From the NCBI GenBank assembly GCA_035637315.1, contig DASPXK010000414.1, forward strand, positions 1 to 18,639: a stretch of DNA of 18,639 bases, read 5' to 3'. The notes under the pieces are model-generated. The model had not been told where the DNA came from and did not search any database. It was given only the letters and a program-made list of their open reading frames with translations. Below, one piece after another: positions 1-6,636 of the stretch (the first letter of the stretch is position 1; the number at the start of each line of letters is the position of its first letter). This stretch comes from DASPXK01 sp035637315 (GTDB lineage: Bacteria > Chloroflexota > UBA6077 > JACCZL01). Position numbers and translations under genes: made by a program.

Positions 1-87
1 GGTTGGGGTTCAGAGTTACGAGACTAACGGCAATACGTTCGGAGCCAAGCTCTTTCTGAAGCGTCCCCGGACGTAGCAAGGAAGCAG

Positions 88-392
88 GTGACGCTGTTGT
101 CTGGTCTCGCCTGCCATCATCCAGGCTGCTCCGCCCCTGCCGCCCGCCGCTGCTACTTCTGCCTGAGATCCTATTGCTTGCCTGGACCACCTCACCGTCA
201 CGGCCGCCGGCGCGATCTGCAAATCTTGCAGCGAGGCCGAGCGACAGAGCGCAGGCCGCGGCGCAACGGCCGAGAGCGTCGGGATGCGCACTGGCCCTGG
301 CAGTGGGTGGGCTCTACGCGCTGTTGGGGCTAGTCGTCGCCCGAATTGTGTCGGGAGTCCTTGGCGCAAGGCGTCCGGCCCCGGTAGGATGA
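88..392 (+). pseudogene. Probable broken B-box-like zinc-finger protein with a C-terminal membrane helix
   Basis: No single frame gives a sensible protein, but three frames in order do. Frame 1 starts at GTG 88 after a good ribosome binding site (AAGGAAG, 78-84) and reads CHHPGC...RRCYFCLRSYC. Frame 2, from 179, continues with LDHLTVTAAGAICKSC. Frame 3, from about 285 to the TGA at 390-392, gives a hydrophobic helix (ALALAVGGLYALLGLVVARI) and a basic tail. The joined order C-x4-C, C-x2-C, YC-LDH, C-x2-C, membrane helix matches small bacterial B-box zinc-finger membrane proteins. The first frame break coincides with a tandem TTGC TTGC at 174-181; removing one copy restores Y-C-L-D-H-L. The second shift lies in the linker, about 240-285. 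Real decay, assembly error or chance are all possible. Bases 1-87 show nothing else I can support. Confidence 0.4.
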
Positions 393-413
393 TCTTACGG
401 GGAGGGGTGAGCC

Positions 414-728
414 ATGACCGTCACGTCTCCAGATGCCGGGTCAGAATACAGCGCCGCTCCTGAACCTCCTGGTCCGCTGGTACGCTTGTTCGGAGCGATC
501 TGCTCCATCCGGTCCGTCCGACGGGTAGGCATCACGCTCGACGGGGGCCCGCTCGACTTCTGGGTCTTCACCCGCGGACAAACCCACGAGGACGAGCAGC
601 GCATCTACCTGAACGTGCGGGCGTACCGCGCCACTCCCAGGACGGCCGCGCTCGATCTGCACGTCATTTCGCTGGACGATGTTGACGAACAGCTCATCCC
701 AGCGGTCGACATCCTCTTCGAGCGGTAG
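414..728 (+). CDS. Small protein resembling a degenerate nucleotidyltransferase, partner of the downstream HEPN-like protein
   Basis: This 104-residue protein starts at ATG 414 behind a strong purine-rich site (GGGGAGGGG, spacing 6). No domain is recognised with certainty. The C-terminal two thirds alternates predicted beta strands (RRVGITLDGG, LDFWVFTRG, LDLHVISLDDV) with an acidic helix (HEDEQRIYLNVRAYRA). That order resembles the core of minimal nucleotidyltransferases (MNT antitoxins), where LDFWVF would match the strand carrying the metal-binding S-D-x-D motif, but the GSxxxG loop and paired aspartates are absent. Its stop lies 2 bases before the GTG of the next gene, so the pair is surely cotranscribed and probably translationally coupled. 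The pairing suggests a toxin-antitoxin-like or regulatory module. Third codon positions look more mixed than in the catabolic genes, which may point to transfer. That it is a gene is fairly sure; its function is a guess. Confidence 0.6.
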   Translation: MTVTSPDAGSEYSAAPEPPGPLVRLFGAICSIRSVRRVGITLDGGPLDFWVFTRGQTHEDEQRIYLNVRAYRATPRTAALDLHVISLDDVDEQLIPAVDILFER

Positions 729-730
729 CG

Positions 731-1102
731 GTGGCCGCGCGGGATGCACACCTCGAGCAGGCCACGACCAATCGCCAGTTTGCGGAGCATCTCGTTCGCG
801 ATCGCTCAGACGACCCCGCTGCCATGCAATGGGCTGTCACGGCGGCGTTCTACTCCGCTCTCCACTGCCTGCAGGCGCACCTGCTCGTCCACGGCATGCA
901 CCCACGCACGCACCTGACCCGAGACCGACTGCTCTCAGACCCGGCGTATGGAGTACCAGACGACGTCTACGCAGCCTATGAGGCGCTGAGGCAGCGCAGC
1001 GAAGGGGCTCGCTACCGCATGCAACGCTTCACTGCCGACCGGGTGAGGCAGGAGATCCTCGCCGGGTACCTGGCGAAGGTTATGGCATTCGTCGGCCTAT
1101 AG
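731..1102 (+). CDS. HEPN-like domain protein
   Basis: A 123-residue, mostly helical protein starting at GTG 731, two bases after the preceding stop. The signature is the helix AMQWAVTAAFYSALHCLQAHL followed by HGMHPRTHLTRDRLL, then YAAYEALRQRSEGARYRM; small HEPN proteins have this A-x-x-x-A-F-Y-A-x-x-H helix and a (H)PRTH turn. HEPN proteins are RNases or RNA-binding partners in MNT-HEPN toxin-antitoxin pairs, where the upstream gene encodes the antitoxin nucleotidyltransferase. The classic Rx4-6H catalytic motif is not evident near the C-terminal helix; PRTH around residue 58 is the only comparable basic/His cluster, so RNase activity is uncertain. Gene order (degenerate NTase-like protein first, HEPN second) supports a two-gene module. 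A non-toxic HEPN partner, as in antibiotic-nucleotidyltransferase-like pairs, is an alternative. Confidence 0.65.
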   Translation: MAARDAHLEQATTNRQFAEHLVRDRSDDPAAMQWAVTAAFYSALHCLQAHLLVHGMHPRTHLTRDRLLSDPAYGVPDDVYAAYEALRQRSEGARYRMQRFTADRVRQEILAGYLAKVMAFVGL

Positions 1103-1131
1103 GTATCACGTGACTGTCGCGTGGATTTATC

Positions 1132-2391
1132 GTGAGTGACGACTTCTTCGATCCGCGCAGGGAGACGCTGCCAGCCGACGAGCGGCGTGCGTACCAGGGC
1201 AAGTGGCTTGCCGAGCTTGTCGCACATGCTTATGCGAATGCGCCGGCCGTCCGCCGAATCCTCGACCAGGCTGGGATCGGCCCAGCGGACCTGACGACGG
1301 TCGACGCGCTCGAGCGGCTGCCGATCACCCGCAAGGACGAGCTGCTCGATCTGCAGCGTGCCGACCCGCCGTTCGGCGGTTTCCTTGGCATCCCAGCCGA
1401 CCAGCTCCCCCGAGCGTTCATGTCGCCGGGCCCGCTTTGGGACCCGCAGGGCCCGGAGCCGGATTACTGGCGGTTCGCTCCAGCGCTGTACGCGGCCGGA
1501 TTCCGACGGGGCGACGTCGTCCTAATCGCCTGCGCCTACCATATGACGCCGCTCGGCTTCATCTTCGAGGAGGCAGCGCGCTACCTCGGGTGCGTCGTCC
1601 TGCCATCTGGAGTGGGCAACACCGAGCTGCAGATCACCATGGCCAGGGGGCTCGACGCGACGGCGTACTGCGGCACGCCCAGCTTTCTCAAGATCATCCT
1701 GGACAAGGCGGTCGAGATGGGCCTGCACCCGCGCACCGATCTGGCCATCCGGCGCGCCGCGGTGGGCGCCGAGATGCTGCCCGAATCCCTGCGCGTCGAG
1801 ATGCAGGAGCTGGACATCACCGTTCGCCAGGGCTATGGAACGGCCGAGCTGGGCTGCCTCGGCTACGAATGCATGGAGCTGGGTGGCATGCACGTGCCCG
1901 AGGACGCGATCGTCGAGATCATCGATCCGGTGAGCCGAAAGAACGTGCCAATCGGCCAGCCAGGCGAGGTCGTGGCCACCGTCAACCGTAAGACGTACCC
2001 GCTGCTCCGCTTCGGCACGGGCGATCTGTCCGCCCTGATCGACGAGCCGTGTGGCTGTGGCCGCACGTCGCCCCGTCTCGTCCGGATCTTGGGTCGGGTC
2101 GGCGACGCGGTGAAGGTGCGCGGCATGTTCGTCCACCCGCGCCAGTTGAGCGAAGTCATGGCCCGTTTCCCGGAGGTCGAGCGATTCCAGGCCCTCGTGA
2201 CGCGCGCCCAGCACCGCGACCAGCTGGCGGTCCGAGTCCAGACCAGGCGCGAGGAGCACAGCGGGATCGTGGATCGGCTGGCCGAAGCGATCCGCGAGGC
2301 GGTCCACGTCCGAGCCGATGTGGAGCTAGTGCCCTCTGGTACCATTCCCGATGACGCCAAGCCCCTGGTCGATCAGCGAACGTGGGACTGA
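1132..2391 (+). CDS. Phenylacetate-CoA ligase family protein (PaaK-like, AMP-forming)
   Basis: A 419-residue adenylate-forming enzyme of COG1541 length; the family makes aryl- or acyl-CoA from acid, ATP and CoA. Visible motifs: RQGYGTAELG (233-241, the YGxTE motif), FGTGDLSAL (294-302, TGD), a CGCGRTSPRL turn (307-316), RILGRVGDAVKVRGMFVHP (318-336, hinge and linker), and a C-terminal AKPLVDQRTW with K410 at the place of the conserved lysine. The usual P-loop T-S-G-T-T-G-x-P is replaced by MSPGPLWDPQG (97-107); this occurs in one PaaK-like branch and may alter nucleotide handling. The start is a GTG with little ribosome binding site, 29 bases after the HEPN gene. It may supply CoA esters to the beta-oxidation genes further right. 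Its stop TGA is also the first codon of a palindromic junction element. Substrate unknown. Confidence 0.85.
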   Translation: MSDDFFDPRRETLPADERRAYQGKWLAELVAHAYANAPAVRRILDQAGIGPADLTTVDALERLPITRKDELLDLQRADPPFGGFLGIPADQLPRAFMSPGPLWDPQGPEPDYWRFAPALYAAGFRRGDVVLIACAYHMTPLGFIFEEAARYLGCVVLPSGVGNTELQITMARGLDATAYCGTPSFLKIILDKAVEMGLHPRTDLAIRRAAVGAEMLPESLRVEMQELDITVRQGYGTAELGCLGYECMELGGMHVPEDAIVEIIDPVSRKNVPIGQPGEVVATVNRKTYPLLRFGTGDLSALIDEPCGCGRTSPRLVRILGRVGDAVKVRGMFVHPRQLSEVMARFPEVERFQALVTRAQHRDQLAVRVQTRREEHSGIVDRLAEAIREAVHVRADVELVPSGTIPDDAKPLVDQRTWD

Positions 2392-2495
2392 CGAGCCGTC
2401 ACCTGTCAGCCATCAGCTGTCGCTTGCGCGTCATCAGTTGAGCTGGGTGAGACCAGCAAGAAGCCGATGACTGATAGCTGATGGCTGACCGCTCG
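2389..2495 (+). repeat. Junction palindromic element A (PaaK-like / mtaB)
   Basis: Perfect 13-bp inverted arms TCAGCCATCAGCT (2406-2418) and AGCTGATGGCTGA (2476-2488) close a hairpin between two genes. The left edge TGACGAGCCGTCA (2389-2401) begins with the stop codon of the PaaK-like gene and recurs at the stop of SDR1 (9826-9814, minus strand). The right edge contains ATGGCTGACCGCTCG, the first five codons of mtaB. Copies B (9718-9826) and C (15215-15299) have the same organisation. Confidence 0.75.
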
Positions 2496-3923
2496 ATCAA
2501 GACGGCTGCGCTCGTCGCGCTGGGCTGCAAGGTCAACCAGAGCGAGAGCCGCCAGTGGAGCGCTCAGCTGGCGCTCGTTGGCGTCGAGCTTGTCGAGTAC
2601 GGCCGTCCGGCCGACCTGTACATCGTCAACACTTGCACCGTCACTCACGTCGGCGACAAGAAGTCACGCCAGCTCATTCGCCAGGCATCGCGCGCCAACC
2701 CCGACGCCTGCGTGGTCGTCACGGGCTGCTATGCCTCCGTGGATCCGGAGGCCGTCGCCAGTCTATCCGGTGTGGACCTGGTCGTACCCAACCAAGACAA
2801 GGAAACGCTGGTCCTTCGCCTGGCTGAAGAAGGCCTGGTGCCGCCACCGTCCGAGTCCAATCCCGAGGCCTGGGTCCATCCGTCGGAGCGGCCAGACTGG
2901 ATCACCCTCGCCCCCGCTCTGAGGCGCAAGGCCCGAGCCTTCGTCAAAGTACAGGATGGGTGCAGCAGCTTTTGCACATACTGCATCGTTCCCCGTGCCC
3001 GCGGGCCGCAGCGCAGCCGCTCGATCGACTCGATCGTCAACGAGGTCAAGGTTCTCTATAACCTCGGCTACCGTGAGGCCGTCCTGACCGGCGTCCAGAT
3101 CGGGGCTTACGGCTCCGACTGGGACCGCCAGAGCCGGCGGGTCAAGAAAGGCAGCGGGCCCAGCCTGACCGAACTGGTCGAGCGTATCCTGGCCGAGACG
3201 CCGATGCCCAGACTGCGCATCTCCTCGATCCAGCCGCAGGACTGGCCGGATGGCTTCGTCGAGCTGTGGCAGGACCGGCGGATGTGTCGCCACCTCCACT
3301 TACCCCTCCAGAGCGGCTCTGATTCGGTGCTCAAGCGGATGGGACGCCGCTACCGAACGCCGCAGTTTCTGGCGCTGGTCGAGTGCTTGCGGGCAGCCAT
3401 ACCCGACGTGGCGATCACGGCCGACGTGATGGTGGGATTCCCTGGTGAGACCGAGGCCGAACATCGCGAGAGCGTCGAGTTCATACGCGAGATCGCAATG
3501 TTCGAACAGCACATCTTCCGCTACTCCGCGCGGCCCGCCACCGCGGCCGCGCGCCTCCCCGACGACGTCCCACCCACGGTCAAAAAACGGCGCAGCGACG
3601 AGGCCCACGCTCTCAATGCACAGCTCCACGCCGCCTTCCGCTCGCGTTTCCTGGGGCGGACGATGGACGTCCTGTGGGAGGAGCCGGTCGAGGACCATCG
3701 CACACTGGTAGGGGCAGGGCTTGCCCTGCCCACAGGGGGGCAGCAAGCAGCGCCCCTACAACGTGCCCCCACCTGCTGGAGCGGGCTGACCGACAACTAC
3801 CTTCGGGTGCACGCGGCCGGCGAGCGGCTCGAGGGCAGGTTGACCCCGACCCGGCTCGAGCGACTTGCCGGCCAGGGAATCCATGGAGGGATCGTGTGGA
3901 CGAGTGCATCTTCTGTCGCATAG
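2481..3923 (+). CDS. mtaB: tRNA t6A37 methylthiotransferase MtaB
   Basis: A 480-residue MiaB-family radical-SAM enzyme that adds a methylthio group to N6-threonylcarbamoyladenosine at tRNA position 37. The N-terminal domain carries the auxiliary cluster cysteines C16 (LGCKVNQ), C52 (NTCTVT) and C83 (TGCYA). The radical-SAM motif CSSFCTYC gives C161, C165 and C168. HLHLPLQSGSDSVLKRMGR and ADVMVGFPGE are typical of the core, and GLTDNYLRV begins the TRAM-like tail. LGCKVNQ and the overall pattern favour MtaB over MiaB or RimO. Two oddities are visible. The start codon and first codons (MADRS) lie in a palindromic junction element, and no clear ribosome binding site precedes them. About 20 extra residues (VGAGLALPTGGQQAAPLQRA, near 410-429) come from a 52-bp palindromic insertion that keeps the frame just before the TRAM region. 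The gene overlaps the HIT gene by 28 bases. Confidence 0.95.
   Translation: MADRSIKTAALVALGCKVNQSESRQWSAQLALVGVELVEYGRPADLYIVNTCTVTHVGDKKSRQLIRQASRANPDACVVVTGCYASVDPEAVASLSGVDLVVPNQDKETLVLRLAEEGLVPPPSESNPEAWVHPSERPDWITLAPALRRKARAFVKVQDGCSSFCTYCIVPRARGPQRSRSIDSIVNEVKVLYNLGYREAVLTGVQIGAYGSDWDRQSRRVKKGSGPSLTELVERILAETPMPRLRISSIQPQDWPDGFVELWQDRRMCRHLHLPLQSGSDSVLKRMGRRYRTPQFLALVECLRAAIPDVAITADVMVGFPGETEAEHRESVEFIREIAMFEQHIFRYSARPATAAARLPDDVPPTVKKRRSDEAHALNAQLHAAFRSRFLGRTMDVLWEEPVEDHRTLVGAGLALPTGGQQAAPLQRAPTCWSGLTDNYLRVHAAGERLEGRLTPTRLERLAGQGIHGGIVWTSASSVA
3708..3759. repeat. 52-bp palindromic element carried in frame inside mtaB
   Basis: Terminal inverted repeats GTAGGGGC (3708-3715) and GCCCCTAC (3752-3759) enclose a perfect hairpin with 9-bp arms, GGGCAGGGC (3712-3720) and GCCCTGCCC (3723-3731). 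The sequence resembles dispersed palindromes with GTAGGGGC ends seen in Chloroflexota and other genomes. Here it lies inside the coding region, has no stop in the mtaB frame, and adds residues that MtaB proteins do not normally have between the catalytic core and the TRAM tail. Confidence 0.85.
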
Positions 3924-4240
3924 TCGCGGGCCAGATCCCCAGTCAGATCCTCTACCGGGACGAGCTAGTCACCGCGTTTCGCGACATCGAGCCCCAGGCG
4001 CCCGTTCACGTCTTGTTCGTCCCCAACGAGCACCTGAAATCAACGGACGAGCTCGACGAGCGCCATGAGACGCTCATGGGCCGCTTGCTGCGCGCCGCCA
4101 GCCAGGTTGCTCGCCAGGAGGGCGTGGCCGATCAAGGCTACCGCCTCACGATCAACACCGGCCGGAGCGCCAACCAGCTCGTCCCTCACCTCCACCTCCA
4201 CCTGATGGCAGGCCGAGCGTTCGGGTGGCCGCCGGGATAG
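3896..4240 (+). CDS. HIT family (HINT-type) nucleotide hydrolase
   Basis: A 114-residue protein, normal HINT length. The start is GTG 3896 because GGAGGG (3885-3890) lies 5 bases upstream and the family N-terminus DECIFCRI follows directly. The histidine triad is H98-L-H100-L-H102 (VPHLHLHLMAGR), and the protein ends in WPPG as HINT proteins do. C4 and C7 (CIFC) are the usual metal-binding cysteines. HINT enzymes hydrolyse adenosine phosphoramidates and aminoacyl adenylates in the cytoplasm; the natural substrate in bacteria is often unknown. The gene overlaps the end of mtaB by 28 bases and the next gene by up to 16 bases, so the three are translationally coupled. Confidence 0.93.
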   Translation: MDECIFCRIVAGQIPSQILYRDELVTAFRDIEPQAPVHVLFVPNEHLKSTDELDERHETLMGRLLRAASQVARQEGVADQGYRLTINTGRSANQLVPHLHLHLMAGRAFGWPPG

Positions 4241-5067
4241 ACGGCTCGCCACCACGCTCGAGGCAGTCTGGCTTGGATGCCATCCTGGGTCCGAGATGGT
4301 GCGCAGAGCCATCCGCCTTCACGCCGGCCGCTCTCTTGCGGGAAGCGCGGCGCCAGAAAGGGCTGGCGGCGATACCCATCCCGCGCATTTGCGTGCTGGA
4401 TCCCGACGGCGACATCGTGCAGCATTTGCTGGCGAGTGGCCGCGCCGCGCTCGACCCCAGCTGGCCCTGCTACCACACCCGCCTGCACACGTTCGCGCTC
4501 GACGCCATCCCGTGCGGCATCATCGGCGGGGCGGTCGGCGCGCCGTTTGCCGTCCTGGTCGCGGAGGAGCTGTTCGCCTCAGGCTGCCAGCTCCTGATCA
4601 GCGTCACCTCGGCGGGCCAGATCAGTCCCAGCGGCGAGCCGCCATACTTCGTCCTGATCGAGCGGGCACTTCGAGACGAGGGCACGAGCCACCATTACCT
4701 GCCGCCGGCGGCGTACAGCCAGCCACGTCTCGAGCTCTTAGAGATCGTCCGAGTGGGACTCGAGGGCGTGGGCATGCCCATCACCGTCGGCGCCACCTGG
4801 ACGACCGACGCTCCCTTCCGCGAGACCGCGTCCGCGATCGAAGGGGCGCGCTCGGAGGGAATCCTGGCAGTCGAGATGGAAGCGGCGGCGCTCTACGCCC
4901 TCGCCCAGGCGACCCGGAGGGACGTTATTTGCTTCGCGCACGTGACCAACCAGATGGGACAGGCTGAGCAGGATTTCGAGAAGGGCACAGCGCAGGGCAG
5001 CCTCGACGCCCTACGAGTGATCGGGGCCACGGCGACCTGCTGGCTGGCGGCGACGCGCGGAAAATGA
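4225..5067 (+). CDS. Nucleoside phosphorylase family protein
   Basis: A protein of up to 280 residues of the purine/uridine phosphorylase superfamily (NP-I fold). The signature GILAVEMEAAALYALA, near residues 210-225, carries the Met-Glu that contacts ribose in this family. PCGIIGGAVGAPFAVLVAEEL and LLISVTSAGQI form the phosphate/glycine-rich core, and GATWTTDAPFRET and FAHVTNQMG are conserved in this subgroup. The reaction would be phosphorolysis of a nucleoside to a base and ribose-1-phosphate; the base is not predictable. The start is uncertain. GTG 4225, inside the HIT gene, is the longest choice; TTG 4273 lies closer to the conserved SAFTPAALLREAR block, and neither has a strong ribosome binding site. 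It is the last gene of the plus-strand run that begins with mtaB. Confidence 0.85.
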   Translation: MAAGIDGSPPRSRQSGLDAILGPRWCAEPSAFTPAALLREARRQKGLAAIPIPRICVLDPDGDIVQHLLASGRAALDPSWPCYHTRLHTFALDAIPCGIIGGAVGAPFAVLVAEELFASGCQLLISVTSAGQISPSGEPPYFVLIERALRDEGTSHHYLPPAAYSQPRLELLEIVRVGLEGVGMPITVGATWTTDAPFRETASAIEGARSEGILAVEMEAAALYALAQATRRDVICFAHVTNQMGQAEQDFEKGTAQGSLDALRVIGATATCWLAATRGK

Positions 5068-5109
5068 GCGGGCGGCCGCCGCGGCTTGTCGCCGACGGTT
5101 CTCTGCGTC

Positions 5110-5199
5110 CTACTCCGTTCGGAGGAGCGGGTCCAGCGCGTCGCGAAGCCAGTCGCCGAGCAGGTTGATGGCCAGCACGGTGACCGTGATCGCAACAAA
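5110..5199 (-). pseudogene. C-terminal remnant of a DppC/OppC-type ABC transporter permease
   Basis: On the minus strand 5199-5113 reads FVAITVTVLAINLLGDWLRD then ALDPLLRTE, with a stop TAG at 5112-5110. This is the invariant end of peptide/nickel ABC permeases and parallels the intact copy at the right of the window (GLAISLVVFGFNMLGDALRD, ELDPRLRGAR). The upstream ~260 codons are missing: homology stops at the palindrome at 5202-5224 and the FBPase gene follows. It is therefore a truncated relic, probably left by a deletion or rearrangement. Confidence 0.75.
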
Positions 5200-5201
5200 G
5201 G

Positions 5202-5224
5202 GCGGCCGGGGATTCCCCGGCCGC
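5202..5224. terminator. Perfect palindromic hairpin between convergent genes
   Basis: GCGGCCGGGGA and TCCCCGGCCGC are perfect 11-base arms around one central T. The hairpin lies 24 bases past the FBPase stop on the minus strand and is followed by only a weak T-rich stretch (CTTTGTT). It could stop transcription from either side, since the nucleoside phosphorylase and FBPase genes converge here. It also marks the exact edge of the permease remnant, so it may be a rearrangement scar. Confidence 0.5.
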
Positions 5225-5247
5225 GCTCATCTAGATCGCGGCGACGA

Positions 5248-6414
5248 TCACTCGATCTCGCTGCCGTCGCCCGTCGCGCTCGCCTGGCCGGCGGCCACCA
5301 ATTCCTTGGCGGTCTCGCCAGGCCCCGGGATCGGCTCCCAGCGCTCAGCCAGCCGCTTCATGATCTGCGGCATGGTCGTGTACTCCATCTCGTCGAGGCC
5401 CAGCCGATGCGGCTCGAACGGTCCGTGGCGCCGCATCACATACGCCATCTCGTTGGCCATCTCGCGCGCCTTGTCCCAGGCCGAATCGGCGAACATGTCG
5501 CGTGGGCCCACCAGCCGGCCCTCCGCCAGCTGGAAGCCGAGCGCCACGACCCGCGGCGGCCCATCCAGCCGACTCGGCCGCGCGTCCTCGAGCGCGCACG
5601 GCATGAGCGGGCCACAGTGCGAGCCGCGCATCCAGCCGCCCACGAAGTGTGGCCAGGCGAACGGCTCCAACGCCTCGCCGACCGCCGGCAACCCACTCTG
5701 GCAGCGAACGATCAGCGAGGGATCGTCCTTGCCCACGTAGCGCCCCGCGATCAGCGCCAGTTTGGTCGTCGTTGCCGAGGCCGTGATCTCGCCCAGCTCG
5801 CGCGAATAGATCTCCTTGATCACGTAGGCGTGCGGGGCGCCGATGAACATCAGCAGATCGTAAAGCTCCTCGGGACAGGACATCCGGATCTGGGCGTTCT
5901 CCTTCAAGTTGTGGACGACGAAGTCGAACCCCTTGTGCATCTTGTTGTCGATCACCAGGCCAGGGGTGTTGAACGGATCGGCGAAGATCTTGAAGAGCGG
6001 CAGGTTCCAGGCGCCTGGCTCGGTCTTGTCGGCCATGAAGACGATGAACGGCTCCGACGGCCGCTCTTCGAACTCCATCTCGCAGACCCCGGGCCCTAGA
6101 CCGCGCACGTTGCCCGAAAAAGCGTCCACCAGCAGGTCCTGGCCGGCCCCGTATAGCTTTAATCGCTTGGCGACCTCCGTGACGTCCTGGAAGGTATCCC
6201 ACGCCAGGCGGTGAATCTCGGAGCTGTCCACACCCTGGCGGTGGGTCATGATCAGGTTGATGTCGTCGCCGACGCGGGTCACGTGAAAGTCGACCAGGAG
6301 CTGCGAGGCGCTCAGCAGCTCGCGCGACCGAGCCAGCATGTCCGGGTGCACTTCACCGTGCCCGACGTAGCCGCCAACATCGGCCTTGATGCAGCTCAGC
6401 GTGATCTTCTCCAT
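5248..6414 (-). CDS. fbp: Fructose-1,6-bisphosphate aldolase/phosphatase (class V, bifunctional)
   Basis: A 388-residue enzyme of the archaeal/deep-branching bacterial FBPA/P family. It condenses dihydroxyacetone phosphate with glyceraldehyde 3-phosphate and dephosphorylates the resulting fructose-1,6-bisphosphate, making gluconeogenesis one-way. Metal and catalytic residues, aligned from memory with the Sulfolobus enzyme, are all present: D12 and H19 (ADVGGYVGH), D50-D51 (GDDINLIMTH), D129-K130 (MADKTEPG), Y226 and the Schiff-base K229 followed by D230-D231 (RYVGKDDP), R263 (GWMRGSHCG) and Y345 (DEMEYTTMP). Full length. ATG 6414 has a good ribosome binding site (GGGAGG, about 6 bases upstream). 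A candidate promoter lies about 80 bases upstream. It is a monocistronic gene, divergent from the LVIVD gene and convergent with the nucleoside phosphorylase gene. Confidence 0.95.
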   Translation of the reverse strand: MEKITLSCIKADVGGYVGHGEVHPDMLARSRELLSASQLLVDFHVTRVGDDINLIMTHRQGVDSSEIHRLAWDTFQDVTEVAKRLKLYGAGQDLLVDAFSGNVRGLGPGVCEMEFEERPSEPFIVFMADKTEPGAWNLPLFKIFADPFNTPGLVIDNKMHKGFDFVVHNLKENAQIRMSCPEELYDLLMFIGAPHAYVIKEIYSRELGEITASATTTKLALIAGRYVGKDDPSLIVRCQSGLPAVGEALEPFAWPHFVGGWMRGSHCGPLMPCALEDARPSRLDGPPRVVALGFQLAEGRLVGPRDMFADSAWDKAREMANEMAYVMRRHGPFEPHRLGLDEMEYTTMPQIMKRLAERWEPIPGPGETAKELVAAGQASATGDGSEIE

Positions 6415-6499
6415 CGAACACCTCCCTCTCGACTCGTCCGCGAGCCGAGCGTTTTGTGGCCGGCCACAGCAGTGTGCCCGGACGTCGCGCTACAAGTCG

Positions 6500-6528
6500 A
6501 ATATAGACCTGATCGAGCCCAGCCGCAA
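6500..6528 (-). promoter_or_regulatory. Candidate sigma-70-type promoter of the FBPase gene
   Basis: On the minus strand, TTGCGG (6528-6523), a 17-base spacer and TATATT (6505-6500, five of six consensus bases) precede the FBPase start by about 85 bases. An A/T-rich -10 box stands out in this GC-rich region. No experimental support. Confidence 0.5.
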
Positions 6529-6553
6529 GAGGCATGCCGCGCGCGGCTTCGGA

Positions 6554-6582
6554 TTGACACGGCGCTCTGGCTCGTCTAGCCT
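6554..6582 (+). promoter_or_regulatory. Candidate sigma-70-type promoter of the LVIVD protein gene
   Basis: A perfect TTGACA (6554-6559), a 17-base spacer and TAGCCT (6577-6582; the key T, A and final T match TATAAT) lie about 55 bases before the ATG at 6637. The two promoters are divergent and 17 bases apart at their -35 boxes' inner edges or closer, so a shared regulator is possible. Confidence 0.6.
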
Positions 6583-6636
6583 ACGCCAGATGGCGCGAGC
6601 CGGGCCGACAGCCCGGGAGACTGTGGAGGAGTGGCG

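Noticed and set aside
16..369. Minus-strand reading frame of 117 codons at the left end
   Set aside because: No motif or ribosome binding site; the plus strand of the same region carries a better explanation (zinc finger plus membrane helix).
2389..2495. Possible CRISPR array or att site from repeated TCAGCCATCAG units
   Set aside because: Units are inverted, irregularly spaced and few, with no spacers or cas or integrase gene.
5086..6099. Plus-strand reading frame of 337 codons
   Set aside because: It lies antisense to the FBP aldolase/phosphatase, whose catalytic residues are all conserved; the composition is Arg/His-rich as in GC-rich shadows.
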